Positions 13,542 through 25,063 of a stretch of DNA of 64,000 nucleotides are shown one piece after another. Both the position numbers and the translations under genes were made by a program. Source of the DNA: Clytia hemisphaerica (lineage: Eukaryota > Cnidaria > Hydrozoa > Leptothecata > Clytiidae); the NCBI GenBank assembly GCA_902728285.1, contig CACVBU010000276.1, forward strand, positions 1,588,458 through 1,652,457, read 5' to 3'. Numbering within the stretch: position 1 is the stretch's first letter; the number at the start of each line of letters is the position of its first letter. The notes beneath the pieces were generated by a model, which was not told the DNA's origin, did not search any database, and saw only the letters and a program-made list of their open reading frames with translations.

Positions 13542-13758
13542 TAGACGATGTTATCGTCCGTTACAGTGAAAGTAAAGGCGGGAAAAAATGGCGGTATGGC
13601 GTTATGGTGGTATACGGAAAAAAATCGGCGGGAGAGTTTCGAAGAAGACTGGCAACTCTACCGACTGTTAACTCTTTTCGGCAAAAAAACCCGTTTGCGA
13701 ATTCTCTTCAGCTTTGGGCTTTTTTCTTAGATAGTGATTCGTCTTATAACATAGTCTA
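13542..13758. mobile_element. Mutator-like MITE, family A copy 2
   Basis: A 217-bp element starting TAGACGATGTTATCGTCCG and ending CTTATAACATAGTCTA. It is flanked by the perfect 9-bp repeat CCCAAATAT (13533-13541 and 13759-13767). It is inverted relative to the copy at 266-492, and the two share nearly their whole length. The open frames across it are the mirror of those at 246-486. Confidence 0.88.
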
Positions 13759-14472
13759 CCCAAATATAGGCTTATCATATATCAATCAATCGGAAATTTG
13801 ACACTGATTAATTTTTAGATACAAAGTTGGGTCTGAAAACTTTCCTATCTCGGGATATAAGTCACTTTCGTTTTCTCAGGTTTGGCTGCTATTGTAGGCG
13901 GGCGGCGGGCTTTCATGGAGTGAGGCAATTCTTTTAGTCATATCTGAAGAAATATACTTTTTAACACATCAAAACTTTATGTGCTCCTAGATAAGGCATT
14001 AAAAATTGTTTGTGCAAATTTTCATTAAGTTTGCAGTAAAAATGTGTATTTTACAGACCAGAGCACAATTTCCTTACCGTCGAAAAAAGATATTTTTCTC
14101 TCAAAATTGGCCTTTTTCTCTGAAATGAATGAGTGAAATGTTTCCCAATAAAGTTTAAAGCCAATCACGTCTCCGTAATCTCACTCTGAGGGGTACTTAG
14201 CAACAAAATAAGGGCTAAATTTGTCTGGTCAGCACTTTATAAGCATGATTTACGGTAAGAAATGATCCCGAAAACGGTGAAATTTCCAAACAATTAATGA
14301 AAAATTCTCTGATTGCATCTCAACAATTTCTTTCAGAAGGTGCGCAGTGTCACTTGAGTCTTCTCACTCTTCTGGGCCATCGAGTTCTATTTCACAAAGT
14401 TTATTAAGAACTGGAAGTGGCTTGTGAGACTTAGAAACTGGAATTAAGCTTAAAATGTGGCGTTTAACAGTA

Positions 14473-14768
14473 TACCCGGGGGTGGGGGGATACTAGGGTT
14501 GGCGGATGAGGGGTACGTGCGGACGGGACCTCCGAAGTCCGACCCTTAGAGAGACTGATTTTGGCTGAAAATGTGACCTGTAGAGAGACTTTTTTTGAAA
14601 AATGTACTTCGATTCTTGAAGAAAGTGTACCCTGAGAGAATTTTTGCACTTGAAATCAAAAAAAATTCCTAAAATCGTGAATTTTCCGACCCTTAGAGAG
14701 ACTACTTTGAAGGGTGAAAAAACCGACCCTTATCGTCCGCACATGCCCAGCACCCGGGGGGGGGGNTT
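14473..14768. mobile_element. G-rich-ended inverted-repeat element
   Basis: Left end CCCGGGGGTGGGGGG and right end CACCCGGGGGGGGGG enclose about 295 bp. Inside both ends a GTGCGGAC / GTCCGCAC pair is inverted. The interior repeats the text GACCCTTAGAGAGACT. A related copy lies at 34433-34769 and a fragment at about 22838-22940. The N at 14766 sits in the G run. Confidence 0.55.
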
Positions 14769-14939
14769 TTTACCGTCGTGTTTTTGTTTTACGGAGTCGG
14801 GAGGTTGAAAGTTGAAATCGAAAGTGAAATCGTGCAGCTTAAGTTACCATCTTTAATTTTCATTTTTGGTGGCTGAATATTAGGGAGATAACCACGCAAA
14901 TATCTAAGAGATATAGGGCATTTTTTGACATAAGGGTTT

Positions 14940-15325
14940 TTAACCCAACAGCCCGGAGGTATGCTGACTTGGAAATCAAAAAGTGTTACGAGATCAACGA
15001 ACGTGAAAAGAAAAGGCAGTATAATGAACGAGTATTGAGAGTGGAGCATGGGTCGTTTAGTCCCATGGTATTCAGTGCTTTTGGTGGGATGGCAAGAGAA
15101 TGCAGCATGGTCATAAAAAGACTTGTTGAACTTCTCGCTGACAAAAGAAAAACTAATGTCAGCCTTGTTTCGTCGTGGGTTAAGAGAAAGATCAACCTCT
15201 CGCTCATGAAATCGCTGGTATACTGTGTCCGAGGAACCAGACACCCATGGTATCGAGACAATTATATTGTCTCTTCATGCTCAAATGACACTGATGCTTC
15301 GGAAGTGAGCTCAGCCTTCAATTAG
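14940..15325 (+). pseudogene. Non-LTR retrotransposon ORF2 C-terminal fragment
   Basis: The plus-strand frame reads NPTARRYADLEIKKCYEINE, then EREKKRQYNERVLRVEHGSF and FSPMVFSAFGGM, and ends at a stop at 15323-15325. The pattern of a short basic helix, VEHGSF.P.VFS..GGM, a Lys/Arg-rich helix and a Cys-ending tail is common at the C-terminus of reverse-transcriptase proteins of invertebrate LINEs. No reverse transcriptase core is present upstream, so this is a 5'-truncated copy. About 480 bp of 3' untranslated sequence follows, ending near the stem-loop at 15798-15842. Overlapping minus-strand frames are shadows. Confidence 0.65.
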
Positions 15326-15797
15326 AATATAATATATATATTTCGCCTATGATAGGATTATTTGTTTGTTAAAAAAAATATCATTTTTTTTGCTAGCTCG
15401 TGTTAGCCAGTCAACCGTGGTCCTGGCAAATATATATATTTTCTTTCTTATTTAAAGATATTTAGAAAAAAATATCTAAGAGATATCCCGCGTGTACGGT
15501 GGCCCAGAGAGGTATGGGTGGATGGTACGGTGGCTTAGAAAGTTCAGCGTGTTAGCTAGGATGCAAGCGTTTTGATTTCAGAGGTAGTCTTTGTTTTTAG
15601 ATGTACTTCTTGGAGTTATTATTTTGAATTATAACTTTTCTCGGTCCTCTGCAATTCTTTTTGGCATTGTTAGTTATATTGCATTTTACATGTGCTGGTT
15701 TTCACGAGGTTTTTCATTTTTTATGAAGTATCATACATGATTTGTGATGGGTGTTGTTCTGTTGACTGCCAAAAAAGTGTTAATTGCTCTGTAAAAC

Positions 15798-15842
15798 AGC
15801 GGTCGCACCAGTTTGCTCTGAAGCAAACTGTGACCTAGTAAT
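15798..15842 (+). other. Stem-loop in probable LINE 3' region, copy 1
   Basis: GCGGTCG is followed by a 9-bp stem CAGTTTGCT / AGCAAACTG with a CTGA loop, and then by TGACCTAGTAAT. A second copy at 16571-16615 keeps the flanks and changes both sides of the stem. It is probably the 3'-end hairpin of a non-LTR element. Confidence 0.6.
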
Positions 15843-16043
15843 GTTTAAAAAAAAAGGAAGGAATGGGGGGGGGGGGCTGGATTTCTTTTTCTGATCAGAA
15901 TAATGCATTTGTATCCAAATTGAAAATCTCCTAGAATAGAAACGCTTGATTTGGTCAAATAAATCTTAAAATTCACCTACCTCAGTCATGATTTACTTTG
16001 GCTGTCTGGCTGTCTCTGGTGTCTGGTGCGGGAGACGATAATT

Positions 16044-16290
16044 ACAAGGTCTCAAAAGAAGGTTGTCTACTGCTCATTCCGACATCGACTTTTACCCTGA
16101 CTGAAATTCGAGCCGTTACTAGCAACCCTGCGGGGCCCAAGGCGCCGAGTATGCACCCGGCACAGTGACAAGCCGTTACTACCAACCCTGACCCTACCTA
16201 ACTGTTAGTTAATCAATTCCAAACAACAAAACCCCCGTAAAATTTAAAATGTCGGAATGAGCAGTAGACAACCTTCTTTTGAGACCTTGT
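16044..16290. mobile_element. MITE with perfect 42-bp inverted ends
   Basis: The first 42 bp, beginning ACAAGGTCTCAAAAGAAGG, are repeated exactly in reverse complement at the right end. The 247-bp element has a short middle with two partly repeated stretches (GCCGTTACTA.CAACCCTG). No clear target duplication; the flanks GGGAGACG and CGACTCCC extend the inverted symmetry imperfectly. The perfect ends point to recent activity. Confidence 0.8.
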
Positions 16291-16570
16291 CGACTCCCGG
16301 AGGCGGTTTTTTTCATAGTGGTACGCTAATCTCGTTTTGCCTTGGCTCATTACTTTGTCTACCATTTACTTTCGGTTTTTTTAACTAGATTACCCAGGTG
16401 TTTCTCTTTTTTTTGGCTGAATGTCTTTTATTCGGAATTGAATAATCGAGACATGAAAAATGACTATATTGTAATCTGTTTTCAATGAATAATCTAAAAT
16501 GTACTGGAGATGACATGTAGGCGTCAATAATGTACGCGCGCTCTTTCACGAGCGTGATGCGTGATGGAAG

Positions 16571-16615
16571 GCGGTCGTTTCAGTGTGGTTTAGATCCACA
16601 CTGTGACCTAGTAAT
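16571..16615 (+). other. Stem-loop in probable LINE 3' region, copy 2
   Basis: GCGGTCG is followed by stem CAGTGTGG / CCACACTG with loop TTTAGAT, then TGACCTAGTAAT. Relative to 15798-15842 the stem has compensatory changes, while the flanking heptamer and dodecamer are identical. Confidence 0.6.
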
Positions 16616-16619
16616 TATC

Positions 16620-17866
16620 CTTTTCCGTCTGGGTGCTTGGCTTGACCTCCCTCTTCTCTAGTGTCTGTGTATTCGATTCGTCTGTCCGTGTTGTGATGTC
16701 AGTGTAGATGGGCTTTTAGTTTTACTGGTGCTACACTTTCATTTTCGATATCTAATGTAGATGGAGCCAAATCCTTTTGTTTTGTTTTGAGAAATCTTAA
16801 AATGGTAGAGGAGTAGCGGTGTGATCAAAAATAATTTTTCAGAATCCAGCTTGTTATTGTAAAATGTTCAGTGCAATGTGCAAAATCTATTTGGTGAGTG
16901 GTCCAGTTTGAACAAGATACCATGAATATTGTTCGACACACAATCTCTAAAGTACTAAACATCCTTGCTTACTATATAAAAACGAAATTGATCCAAATTC
17001 TCTCATTTCTAATCTTTATTTTAGTTTCATCCAGATCTTTCATATGGAATATCAGCCTGGGGTTCACCTCTCACCTGCATGTCAGACTTAATCAAAATTT
17101 CAGATAAACGAAATCGCCATAAATTAACTAAGCCATTTCCTCACATAACAACTGTACCAGCTTGAATGGAAATTAATTTTTAACGAAAAACATAAACGTC
17201 TCCCACCTAATTATCTGAAATCTTTGACCTTGCTAATCAAATCCATGAGCAGGGCACTCGCCAAGCTGCTCTTGGTGGCATGCATATTCACCATCTTAAT
17301 CGTTACTTTCCTATCAAAGCTCTTCCTGCAGATTTTGGGAACATACATTGCCGACACTGGACATGAACACCAAATCAGTCTTCACTGATAATCTCAAAAA
17401 AAAACTCTTGGAGCCCCATTGAGGGACCTACATTTTTTTAAATTCTCAGCTAGGTCTTATTCGTTTAATTCTTGTTGAATCGTGGCTACATCTTTCTTAA
17501 ACTTCTTATTGGAGTATTGTGTGTTTGCATCATTTCGACATAATTGATTTTTTGTTTGTTTGTTTTGTTTTTGTTTTTTGTTTTCTTCTTTTTTTTTTCT
17601 TTTTTTTTTTTTCTGATATAAACCATTTTTAATAAATTTTCCTTAGATTTAACTCTTTGTTAAATTTACTTTTCCATATTTGTATTTCATTTTCTTGGAA
17701 CCAATATTTTGATCTTTAATCATATTTTTTTCTTGCAAAGTGTACATAGCACGAGAGCCACCAATGGTTAAAAACTTATGTACATAGTTTCTTTCTTTAT
17801 GTTATTCAATTTGAAATAAACCTAACCTAACCTAACCTAACCTAACCTAACCTAACCTAAGGGGTC
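16620..17866 (+). mobile_element. Non-LTR retrotransposon 3' end with CCTAA tail
   Basis: No intact frame remains. The segment becomes pyrimidine-rich at 17560-17610, reaches AAATAAA at 17814-17820 and continues at once into eight CCTAA units (17820-17861). An AATAAA followed by a short simple repeat is typical of the 3' end of LINEs that end in microsatellite tails. The 5' boundary is unclear, and membership of the same family as 14940-15842 is not shown. CCTAA is also the complement of a TTAGG telomere repeat, but the tract is internal and short. Confidence 0.45.
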
Positions 17867-18422
17867 ACTCACATATCGATTCTTCCCACGACTAACGTCA
17901 AATTGACGCGAAGGGGTGGGTGGGTTAGAGTCTTTGACGCTAAGAAATTTCACCCAGAAATATCGATTTTTAATACTTTTATTCCGTGACAAATTATTTC
18001 CATATTTCTTTCCTCTTTTACATACCTAATATTCGATGCTTCGCCATTTTACAGAAATTAACCAAACAAACGGCCCGATGTTTATGTCTAATTTCCTTTT
18101 TTCAACGGTCCACGGCCCTTGAATTTCGCCGCAGTCGGTCTTTTTTTGAAATGCGGCTTTTTGTGATTATGACATGGGAGAATTAACTCCGGCACTTTCC
18201 GAAAAAAGTTTAGAAATTATCTCCATTATTTTTAAAAGTAACTGCCTGATCAAGCCGTAGCAAAAATAAAGATGGCTGACGAAACAACGATGAAAGGAAG
18301 CAGAAAATTTAGTTTCATCGATTTTTGATAATTTTTTAATTTGAGTTAAGAGGTGGGGGGGGGGTTTTCAAATTCCGTCAATTTGACGTTAGTCGTGGGA
18401 AGAATCGATATGTGAGTGACCC
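17862..18422. mobile_element. Inverted-repeat element of about 560 bp
   Basis: Left arm GGGGTCACTCACATATCGAT continues to GACGTTAGT-complement text. The right arm ATCGATATGTGAGTGACC mirrors it over about 48 bp, including CCCACGACTAACGTCAAATT. It is inserted at the end of the CCTAA tract, so the target duplication (possibly CTAA) is ambiguous. The interior has no gene; a 66-codon frame at 17986 is unsupported. Confidence 0.7.
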
Positions 18423-18509
18423 TAATCTGATATAATGAACTGTTGAGCTTGCAGTCATTCTATGTTCAGTGTTAAAATGTATTATATTATAAAAAATATT
18501 ACTCCCTTT

Positions 18510-18650
18510 GGGTTGGGTAATTAAGATCACGATCAACATTTACGATGCACGATTCGCAATCCGTGCATATAAAAATATGTTAATTCATGTGTAATTATGC
18601 TAATCATGATAAAATATTTAAGTAATTTACTAACTTTCATTCGCTGAAAC
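18510..18650. repeat. GATGCACGATTCGC-type repeat, third copy
   Basis: The text TTTACGATGCACGATTCGC, then CCGTGCAT and TTAATTCATG.GTAAT.ATGC, matches the segment at about 20364-20440 in the same orientation and 24400-24545 inverted. It is a dispersed repeat arm of unknown element type. Confidence 0.5.
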
Positions 18651-18758
18651 TTAGAGGAGGGTGCCCAGTGCACGAACGGCAAACTTATTTTTCTCTTTTT
18701 TCGCTTACTTTTAGTTTTTACATAAATCCTTTTTGACCATCTTGTAGACAAGGTTGAC

Positions 18759-19253
18759 AGTCAGGAACAGTCGCCTTATAGGAGACCCTCCTGATTAGGA
18801 GGACCCGTCTCTAATCAGGAGGTTCACGTCTCCAATCGGCACGGTCTTATAATCGGAACGGCCAATCTCGTGCGCATGATGATTTGATTTCCCAATGGGC
18901 CAAAAAATTGATCCGGTGAGAAAATCACCGGTGTAATCAATACAATACCAATCAGAAGTAAGAATCTGTCTTCTGACAAAAAGCGTCTCAAAAAGAAAAA
19001 TGGCGGACATTAAAAAAATCAAGAGGGGCTCCTTGTAGTGCTTTATATTAGGAGTGATCGATTGCACCGAGAATTTTTGATGATTTTTTTAAACTTTACC
19101 AATTCAAGGTGCTCTTTCCATTAAAATAGTTTCAAAAATGCGCGGAAAAGCTAAAAGCCCTTTGGAACGCGTCTCCTCAGCGACCAAGTCTTATGTTCCA
19201 ATCAGGAGACGTCTCCTAATCAGGAGGCGTCTCTCATAGGCGACGTCCTGACT
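18759..19253. mobile_element. Inverted-repeat element of about 495 bp
   Basis: CAGTCAGGAACAGTCGCC at the left and GGCGACGTCCTGACTTTG at the right are inverted. Just inside, CCTCCTGATTAGGAGG occurs near the left end and TCTCCTAATCAGGAGG near the right, each nearly palindromic. Non-coding. No target duplication identified. Confidence 0.6.
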
Positions 19254-20130
19254 TTGAAGTTCCTTCTTCAATTTGTTATCACTTGTTTGAAAGCGTCTTG
19301 GAATAATAAGCCGTAAGCGAGCGCTATTCGGACCCAGTCCGAACGAGTAACCAGTGGCGCACGATCTTTTGAAAGAAAAAAATAGAGCTCCGCTCGCAGT
19401 AATACTTTAACTCTCTTCCGAGTACAGGGGTATTGAACTTCAAAAATGTGCTTTTTTCACCAAAAACGTCTTTTTTATAAGAACTTAGCGTCTTACTAAC
19501 CGTTATTTTTGTAATATTTTCTGTATCCATTTTTTTGTTTTTCTTTTTCAAGTTTTGCTCATCAAAAGCGCGGCAATGTAGTGTCTTCTTTTTAATTGAG
19601 ATCGCTAGCGCTTGAGTTTGGACGTTGCAATGTCTTCTTTGAATAGGTGTTTGGATAGTTCGCGGCCTGGAACCTTTTTTATCAACATGGTGATATGTTT
19701 CTATTGATTTTGAATTAATGAGCTAACATTTTTCAATGAAATTTGTTGTGTGATGAAGATAAAGGTTTTTAAAGAGGAAAGTATTTTCAGAACTTTCTTG
19801 CGCAATTTTTATAAAAAACATTTTCTCTTAGATCAGCCATATTTACAAAAATCCCGAATTCGTATTTCTTCCTTGGCCTCGTTCAAAATTGGTTGGTGTT
19901 TCTAGTGCTCCTGTTATTTTTTTTGGAGAGATTGCAGGAATTTGAGGATTCTGCTGCACAGGGAAGTTCTATAGAAGTTTGTTTTTGNCTGGGAATCCAA
20001 GCTCATAATAAAAACCGATGGCTATAAATCTTCATGATGCACTGGCCTTGCAAGTACACAAAATATTGTGCGCGTAGCGCACAGGCAAGCGCAGCGTTTT
20101 GTTAGGGAAGCCAGCCTGCTGCTCATCCCT
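19254..20130. other. Intergenic, nothing recognised
   Basis: AT-rich with one N at 19988. A short hairpin GTTAGGGA...TCCCTAAC lies at about 20100-20132. No gene seen. Confidence 0.3.
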
Positions 20131-20760
20131 AACATGCACCCAGGCGGCTGTGCTCCTCCCGGTGGTGCACCCGTGTGTGGCAGTCAGGCGCATCCTGGCA
20201 AATGAACGGGGTATTTTTCACTTGCGATTGGTGGCAAATACAAGGGGTCGAAAACAAAAGTGATGTAATAGCACTGAATACCCCACGCAATTGAACCGGG
20301 TTGGAAATATTTGCTTCATTTTGAAGAACTGCATAGATGAAATTTTTTTTCCATGGGTCAATTTTGGGTTGGTGTAATTTAAGATGCACGATCTAACGAT
20401 TTACGATTCACGATGCACGATCCATGCATAAAGTATGCTGATTATTCCTAATAATTATCATAAAACTTAAATTATATAACATAATTCTAAAACAATGGCA
20501 TAATCTTTTCCCGCTTTTGTTTACCACGGTAAATTCATGCAACAAAAAAGAAATAAGCAAGCTACGAATAATTACGACCGTAAAATTATGAAAAAAACTA
20601 ACTTGCATAATAATGTTGATAATTGAAGCTATATACCTTGTGAACATGTTACAATAGACAGAGAGTGAAAGTAAACAATGCACAAGAAATATTTTTGCTC
20701 TCCTCAGTTTTAACAATCATAATCGAATATAGGAATTTCTTTCTTAACCCTATTTTTATC

Positions 20761-21467
20761 AGGGGGGGGGGTGTTTTCCACCAGGCTTGCACTCTTTTGC
20801 TAATAGCTCACTGAAAAAAAATTTTAACACTCTGAAAGTTTTTGACTTTTAATATAATTCTATTAGCACCATGTATACCAAATTTTACAATTATACACCG
20901 ACCAGATCAGGTTTTATGTCTTTTTTGTGCACGCATATCATAAAATCCAGCTAAAACCCTGTAAAATCCCAAAATCTTAAATTTAGCATAACTTTTGATC
21001 TAGGCATCCAACTGACTTCAAATTTTGACAGGTTTTAGGTATCAATAATATATTTTAAAAAATATTTAAAAAATTTTCAAAAACTGCTGACGTCATCACA
21101 AATGACGTCATTGTTTTTTGAAAAAATTTACTCATTTTCTGCATGGATTTTAAACCTCAATTTTATTAGTATGTTAAAAACCGGCAAACATGTTAAAGAT
21201 ATTCGTTTTGGCTTTTAGAAATTCAAAACAGAATGGAAAAATCTTCATTCGTTCAACTTTAATTGCTATTCTATTGAATAGTACTTTTTCATTGGTCAGC
21301 GATAATTGTGAAACTTTGTGATGACGTCATCACCTTTATGATGACGTCATCAACCTAAATTTTTTTCTATGAACTCCTTTTATGGTAGAGAACATCTCTG
21401 CCAAATTTCAAGTCCATATCTTTTCTAGATCAAAAGTTATGCAATGCTGGTGGAAAACACCCCCCCT
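20761..21467. mobile_element. Inverted-repeat element of about 700 bp
   Basis: Left end GGGGGGTGTTTTCCACCAG and right end CTGGTGGAAAACACCCCCC are inverted over about 22 bp, with TTGCA and TGCAA just inside. The interior includes palindromic TGATGACGTCATCA pairs near 21320. Non-coding. Confidence 0.65.
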
Positions 21468-21649
21468 TGAGAATACAAAATCCGAAAAAGCCTGATAATA
21501 ATAGGGTTAAAGCAAATAAAATAATATATTGGCTAACAATGTGTTTTGCGGACCATAATGTACGAAGCAAAAAACGGGTGCTCTATTATGAGAAAGAATT
21601 TTCTTTCGGTAAACAATTCCCCTATATTGATTCAAGCTATGAAAAAGAG

Positions 21650-24274
21650 GGCATACCGGATAAGTGGGATGGGGGAACCTGGGAACCTAAAGTGGGAACC
21701 TAAATGAACACCTGAAAAGTGGGATGGGGGAACCTAAAGTGGGAACCTAAATGAACACCTGGAAAGTGGGATGGGGGAACCTAAAGTGGGAACCTAAATG
21801 AACACCTGAAAAGTGGGATGGGGGAACCTAAGTGGGAACCTAAATGAACACCGGAAAAGTGGGATGGGGAACCTAAGTGGGAACCTAAATGAACACCGGA
21901 AAAGTGGGATGGGGGAACCTAAGTGGGAACCTAAATGAACACCGGAAAAGTGGGATGGGGGAACCTAAGTGGGAACCTAAGTTGTTAAATTATTAATATA
22001 ATTGAAATATTTTTCTTTAAAAACAATTACATAACGTAGTTTAAGAAGAATTCCTTTATGTTTAAATAAATAGGTCTATTGAAAATGGCGATTTGTGTTT
22101 ACTTTTCAAATTTTGAAAATTTTGAAAAGATGTGCACATATTTTTTACCTGAAAAGTGGGATGGGGGAACCCGGGAACCTAAAGTGGGAACCTAATTTGT
22201 TATTATTATTATTTTTCTTTAAAAACAAATACATAAAGATAAGAAAGATATTATATGCAAGGAAAGAAAAAACCTTTTATCATAATAAGAACACCAGTTA
22301 TTTACTTTTTACATTACGGTTCGCAAACAATAATGTTGAAAATAAAACAAAGGGAATTTATTTATTCAATTAGCTCAAAAAAGCATGATTATTTATCAGC
22401 AGTTTTATAGTGCATCTTTTTGAAAGGTTCTTTTTAGTAAATTGACTTAATTGACTTTAAACTTTAAACTTTAAACCGTCATATCTTCAAATCTAGAAGG
22501 AATTAGAAGTTCGTTCATAGCTCGATGGATAACTTAGAGCCTCTTCTTTCTTTTGCACGGATCTAATTTGCTTGAATACAGAATCTAGTAAAACATTATT
22601 TACGATCTAGTTTTTGTTCACTCTTGATGCAATACACATTGTTTTTTATTAGCAGCTCCAATTTTCGGGTCAGGGCTGGGGTCGCTTAGCATTTAACGGA
22701 TTCTAGCTCGTTTTTCTTTCTGTACCAACCAAACAGTACAGCGTGTGAATACACTTCATTAATTAAAAATGTTTGATAGTAAAATAGAACATATTGCACG
22801 GCTTGCCACGTTTCAATACACATAAGCATAGATCCACGGGGGGGGGCACTCAAGGTAAACGACCTACCGTACGTGCGGACCTTTTTTCCAAGCTTCCCAA
22901 AGTACACTGTAAGGGTGGAAATTAGCAAAAATGAGAATAAGTGCACTCTAAGGGTTTAAAATTTGGTCAAAGCCAGTCCGGCTTTTAAAATTTCATCCGA
23001 ACAAGTGTCATGTTTTAACACTGGGTAAATTTTGGAACATCAAATATGTCCATCCCTATCAGGATCTGTTCTAGAACATGTTGACCAAGAAAAAGATCTA
23101 GGAGTGATAATCGATAGTGACCTGACCTTTGAAGCCCATATATTCAGTAAAATCAAGAAAGCTAACTCTATCGTTGGCTTGATTAGCAGGAGCTTCGAAT
23201 TTCTCTCACCAGATATGTTTCGAACGCTTTTCATTGCATTTGTCAGACCCCATTTGGAATATGCACATGCAGTATGGTCTCCAAGGCTAATCAAACATAT
23301 CAATGCAATCGAGGGCGTCCAACGAAGAGCTACAAGGCTAATTAGTTGCTATAGAAACTACTCATACGAAGATCGGCTACGACTCATCAATCTACCTAGC
23401 CTAAAGACCAGGCGGCAAGTTGGTGATATGGTGGAAGTTTTCAAGAACCTCCACATTTATGACGAGTCTATAAGATCAGAGAAATTTACTCCTCGAACAC
23501 GACCACGACGTCAGCATGATTACGAGCTTCAAAGGAACTTTGCTAATGACGGTATGAGGGCTACCAAAGCAACTCTCTTTTTTACAGAAGTGTGAAACCT
23601 TGGAATGATCTAGAAGAAGATATTGTTGAAGCACCATCCTTACAAGTCTTCAAAGAGCGTTTGATAAAAGAAAGGGAGAAAAAACTTTATAAAATGTAAA
23701 ATCAAAAGTTCTGTTTCATAGGAGGTCAATCGACGTGCGAAATATATTGCTATAAAAAAATAAAAATGAAAAAAATAAAATAAAAAAAATAAAAAATTAG
23801 GTTCCCACTTTAGGTTCCCAGGTTCCCCCATCCCACTTTTCCGGTGTTCATTTAGGTTCCCACTTAGGTTCCCCCATCCCACTTTTCAGGTGTTCATTTA
23901 GGTTCCCACTTAGGTTCCCCCATCCCACTTTTCAGGTGTTCATTTAGGTTCCCACTTAGGTTCCCCCATCCCACTTTTCAGGTGTTCATTTAGGTTCCCA
24001 CTTAGGTTCCCCCATCCCACTTTTCAGGTGTTCATTTAGGTTCCCCACTTAGGTTCCCCCATCCCACTTTTCAGGTGTTCATTTAGGTTCCCACTTAGGC
24101 TCCCCCATCCCACTTTTCAGGTGTTCATTTAGGTTCCCACTTAGGTTCCCCCATCCCACTTTTCAGGTGTTCATTTAGGTTCCCAATTAGGTTCCCCCAT
24201 CCCACTTTTCAGGTGTTCATTTAGGTTCCCACTTTAGGTTCCCAGGTTCCCCCATCCCACTTATCCGGTATGCC
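21650..24274. mobile_element. Non-autonomous Mutator-like element with tandem-repeat ends
   Basis: The ends are GGCATACCGGATAAGTGGG and its exact reverse complement. A perfect 9-bp duplication GAAAAAGAG flanks them (21641-21649 and 24275-24283), as expected for Mutator-like transposition. Each inverted end is a tandem array of a unit of about 48 bp (core AAGTGGGATGGGGGAACCTA, then GTGGGAACCTAAATGAACACC): about seven units at 21665-21980 and about ten at 23795-24270. One stray unit sits at 22150-22192. The centre carries no transposase but holds a retrotransposon fragment at 23032-23697, so the element must be moved by a protein supplied from elsewhere. Confidence 0.88.
23032..23697 (+). pseudogene. 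LINE reverse-transcriptase C-terminal fragment, frameshifted
   Basis: The frame reads DQEKDLGVIIDSDLTFEAH, then FVRPHLEYAHAVWSP and IEGVQRRATRLI, a pattern seen downstream of the reverse transcriptase core in CR1/L2/Jockey-type LINEs. A one-base slip in the T run near 23580 shifts the frame. The continuation KPWNDLEEDIVEAPSLQVF, then KERLIKEREKKLYKM, ends at a stop at 23695-23697. The catalytic core is missing. It lies between the two arrays of the element at 21650-24274. Confidence 0.8.
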
Positions 24275-25063
24275 GAAAAAGAGAGAGTACAGAAGGTGAA
24301 TGCACGTGGCCTTCACTTTCTTTTGGTCTATAACAGAATTTAAATTGAAAAGAGAATAATTTGTATAATCTTACATAAATGATGTTTTTAAAAATAATTG
24401 AGTTTTAGCGAATGAAAGTTTGTAAATAGCCTAAATATTTTATCATGATTAGCATGATTACGCATGAATTAACATATTTTATGCACGGATCGCGAATCGT
24501 GCATCGTAAATCGTTAGATCGTGCATCTTAAATTACACCAACCCGTCAATTTTGTCTTCGAAGATTGAAGAAACTTTTAACGAAAAAATAAAGTTCCCGG
24601 TTTTCTTCCTTTTTTCCCGTTTTCAGTTTGAAGTTCATTTTTATTCATTTTCACGCTTTTAGCCTGAGACGTCCTATCTCATTTGCACTGGGTGACGAAT
24701 ACCCCATGCAAATGCTCACCCCGTTCATTTGCCAGGATGCGCCTGACTGTGTGGGGTCCACAGGTGTTTGCCATAAGCTTAATTCCCACGTCTCAGATGC
24801 AATTAAAGTATAAGGCCCTAGGAATAAAAACACAAAAAAGGCAGACTAAGGAGGCAAGATGAGAAGTTTTTGAAAGTGGTCGAAATACACTGATCTAGGT
24901 ACCAAGGATATGAGCAACAGAGGAAATAGAATAGAGACATAAGTGTGCAGTAATGGAAACAGTATATTTCGAAACGTAAACAAGAATGCCGAAAATGTAT
25001 AATAGAACTTGGGATGACATTGGGGATGCATCAAGATATATATATATAACTGAGAGCCTAACC

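Larger units (their letters stand above)
20180..24760. repeat. Outer inverted bracket of about 4.5 kb
   Basis: Two stretches near the left (GTCAGGCGCATCCTGGCAAA at about 20183 and AATTTAAGATGCACGATCTA at about 20379) recur in reverse complement and in reverse order at about 24725-24750 and 24515-24535. This order is that of the two arms of one old inverted-repeat element. The elements at 20761-21467 and 21650-24274 lie inside and could be later insertions. Confidence 0.45.

Noticed and set aside
17820-17861. Telomeric repeat (CCTAA)n
   Set aside because: Only about eight units, internal, and directly after AATAAA of a retrotransposon-like 3' end.
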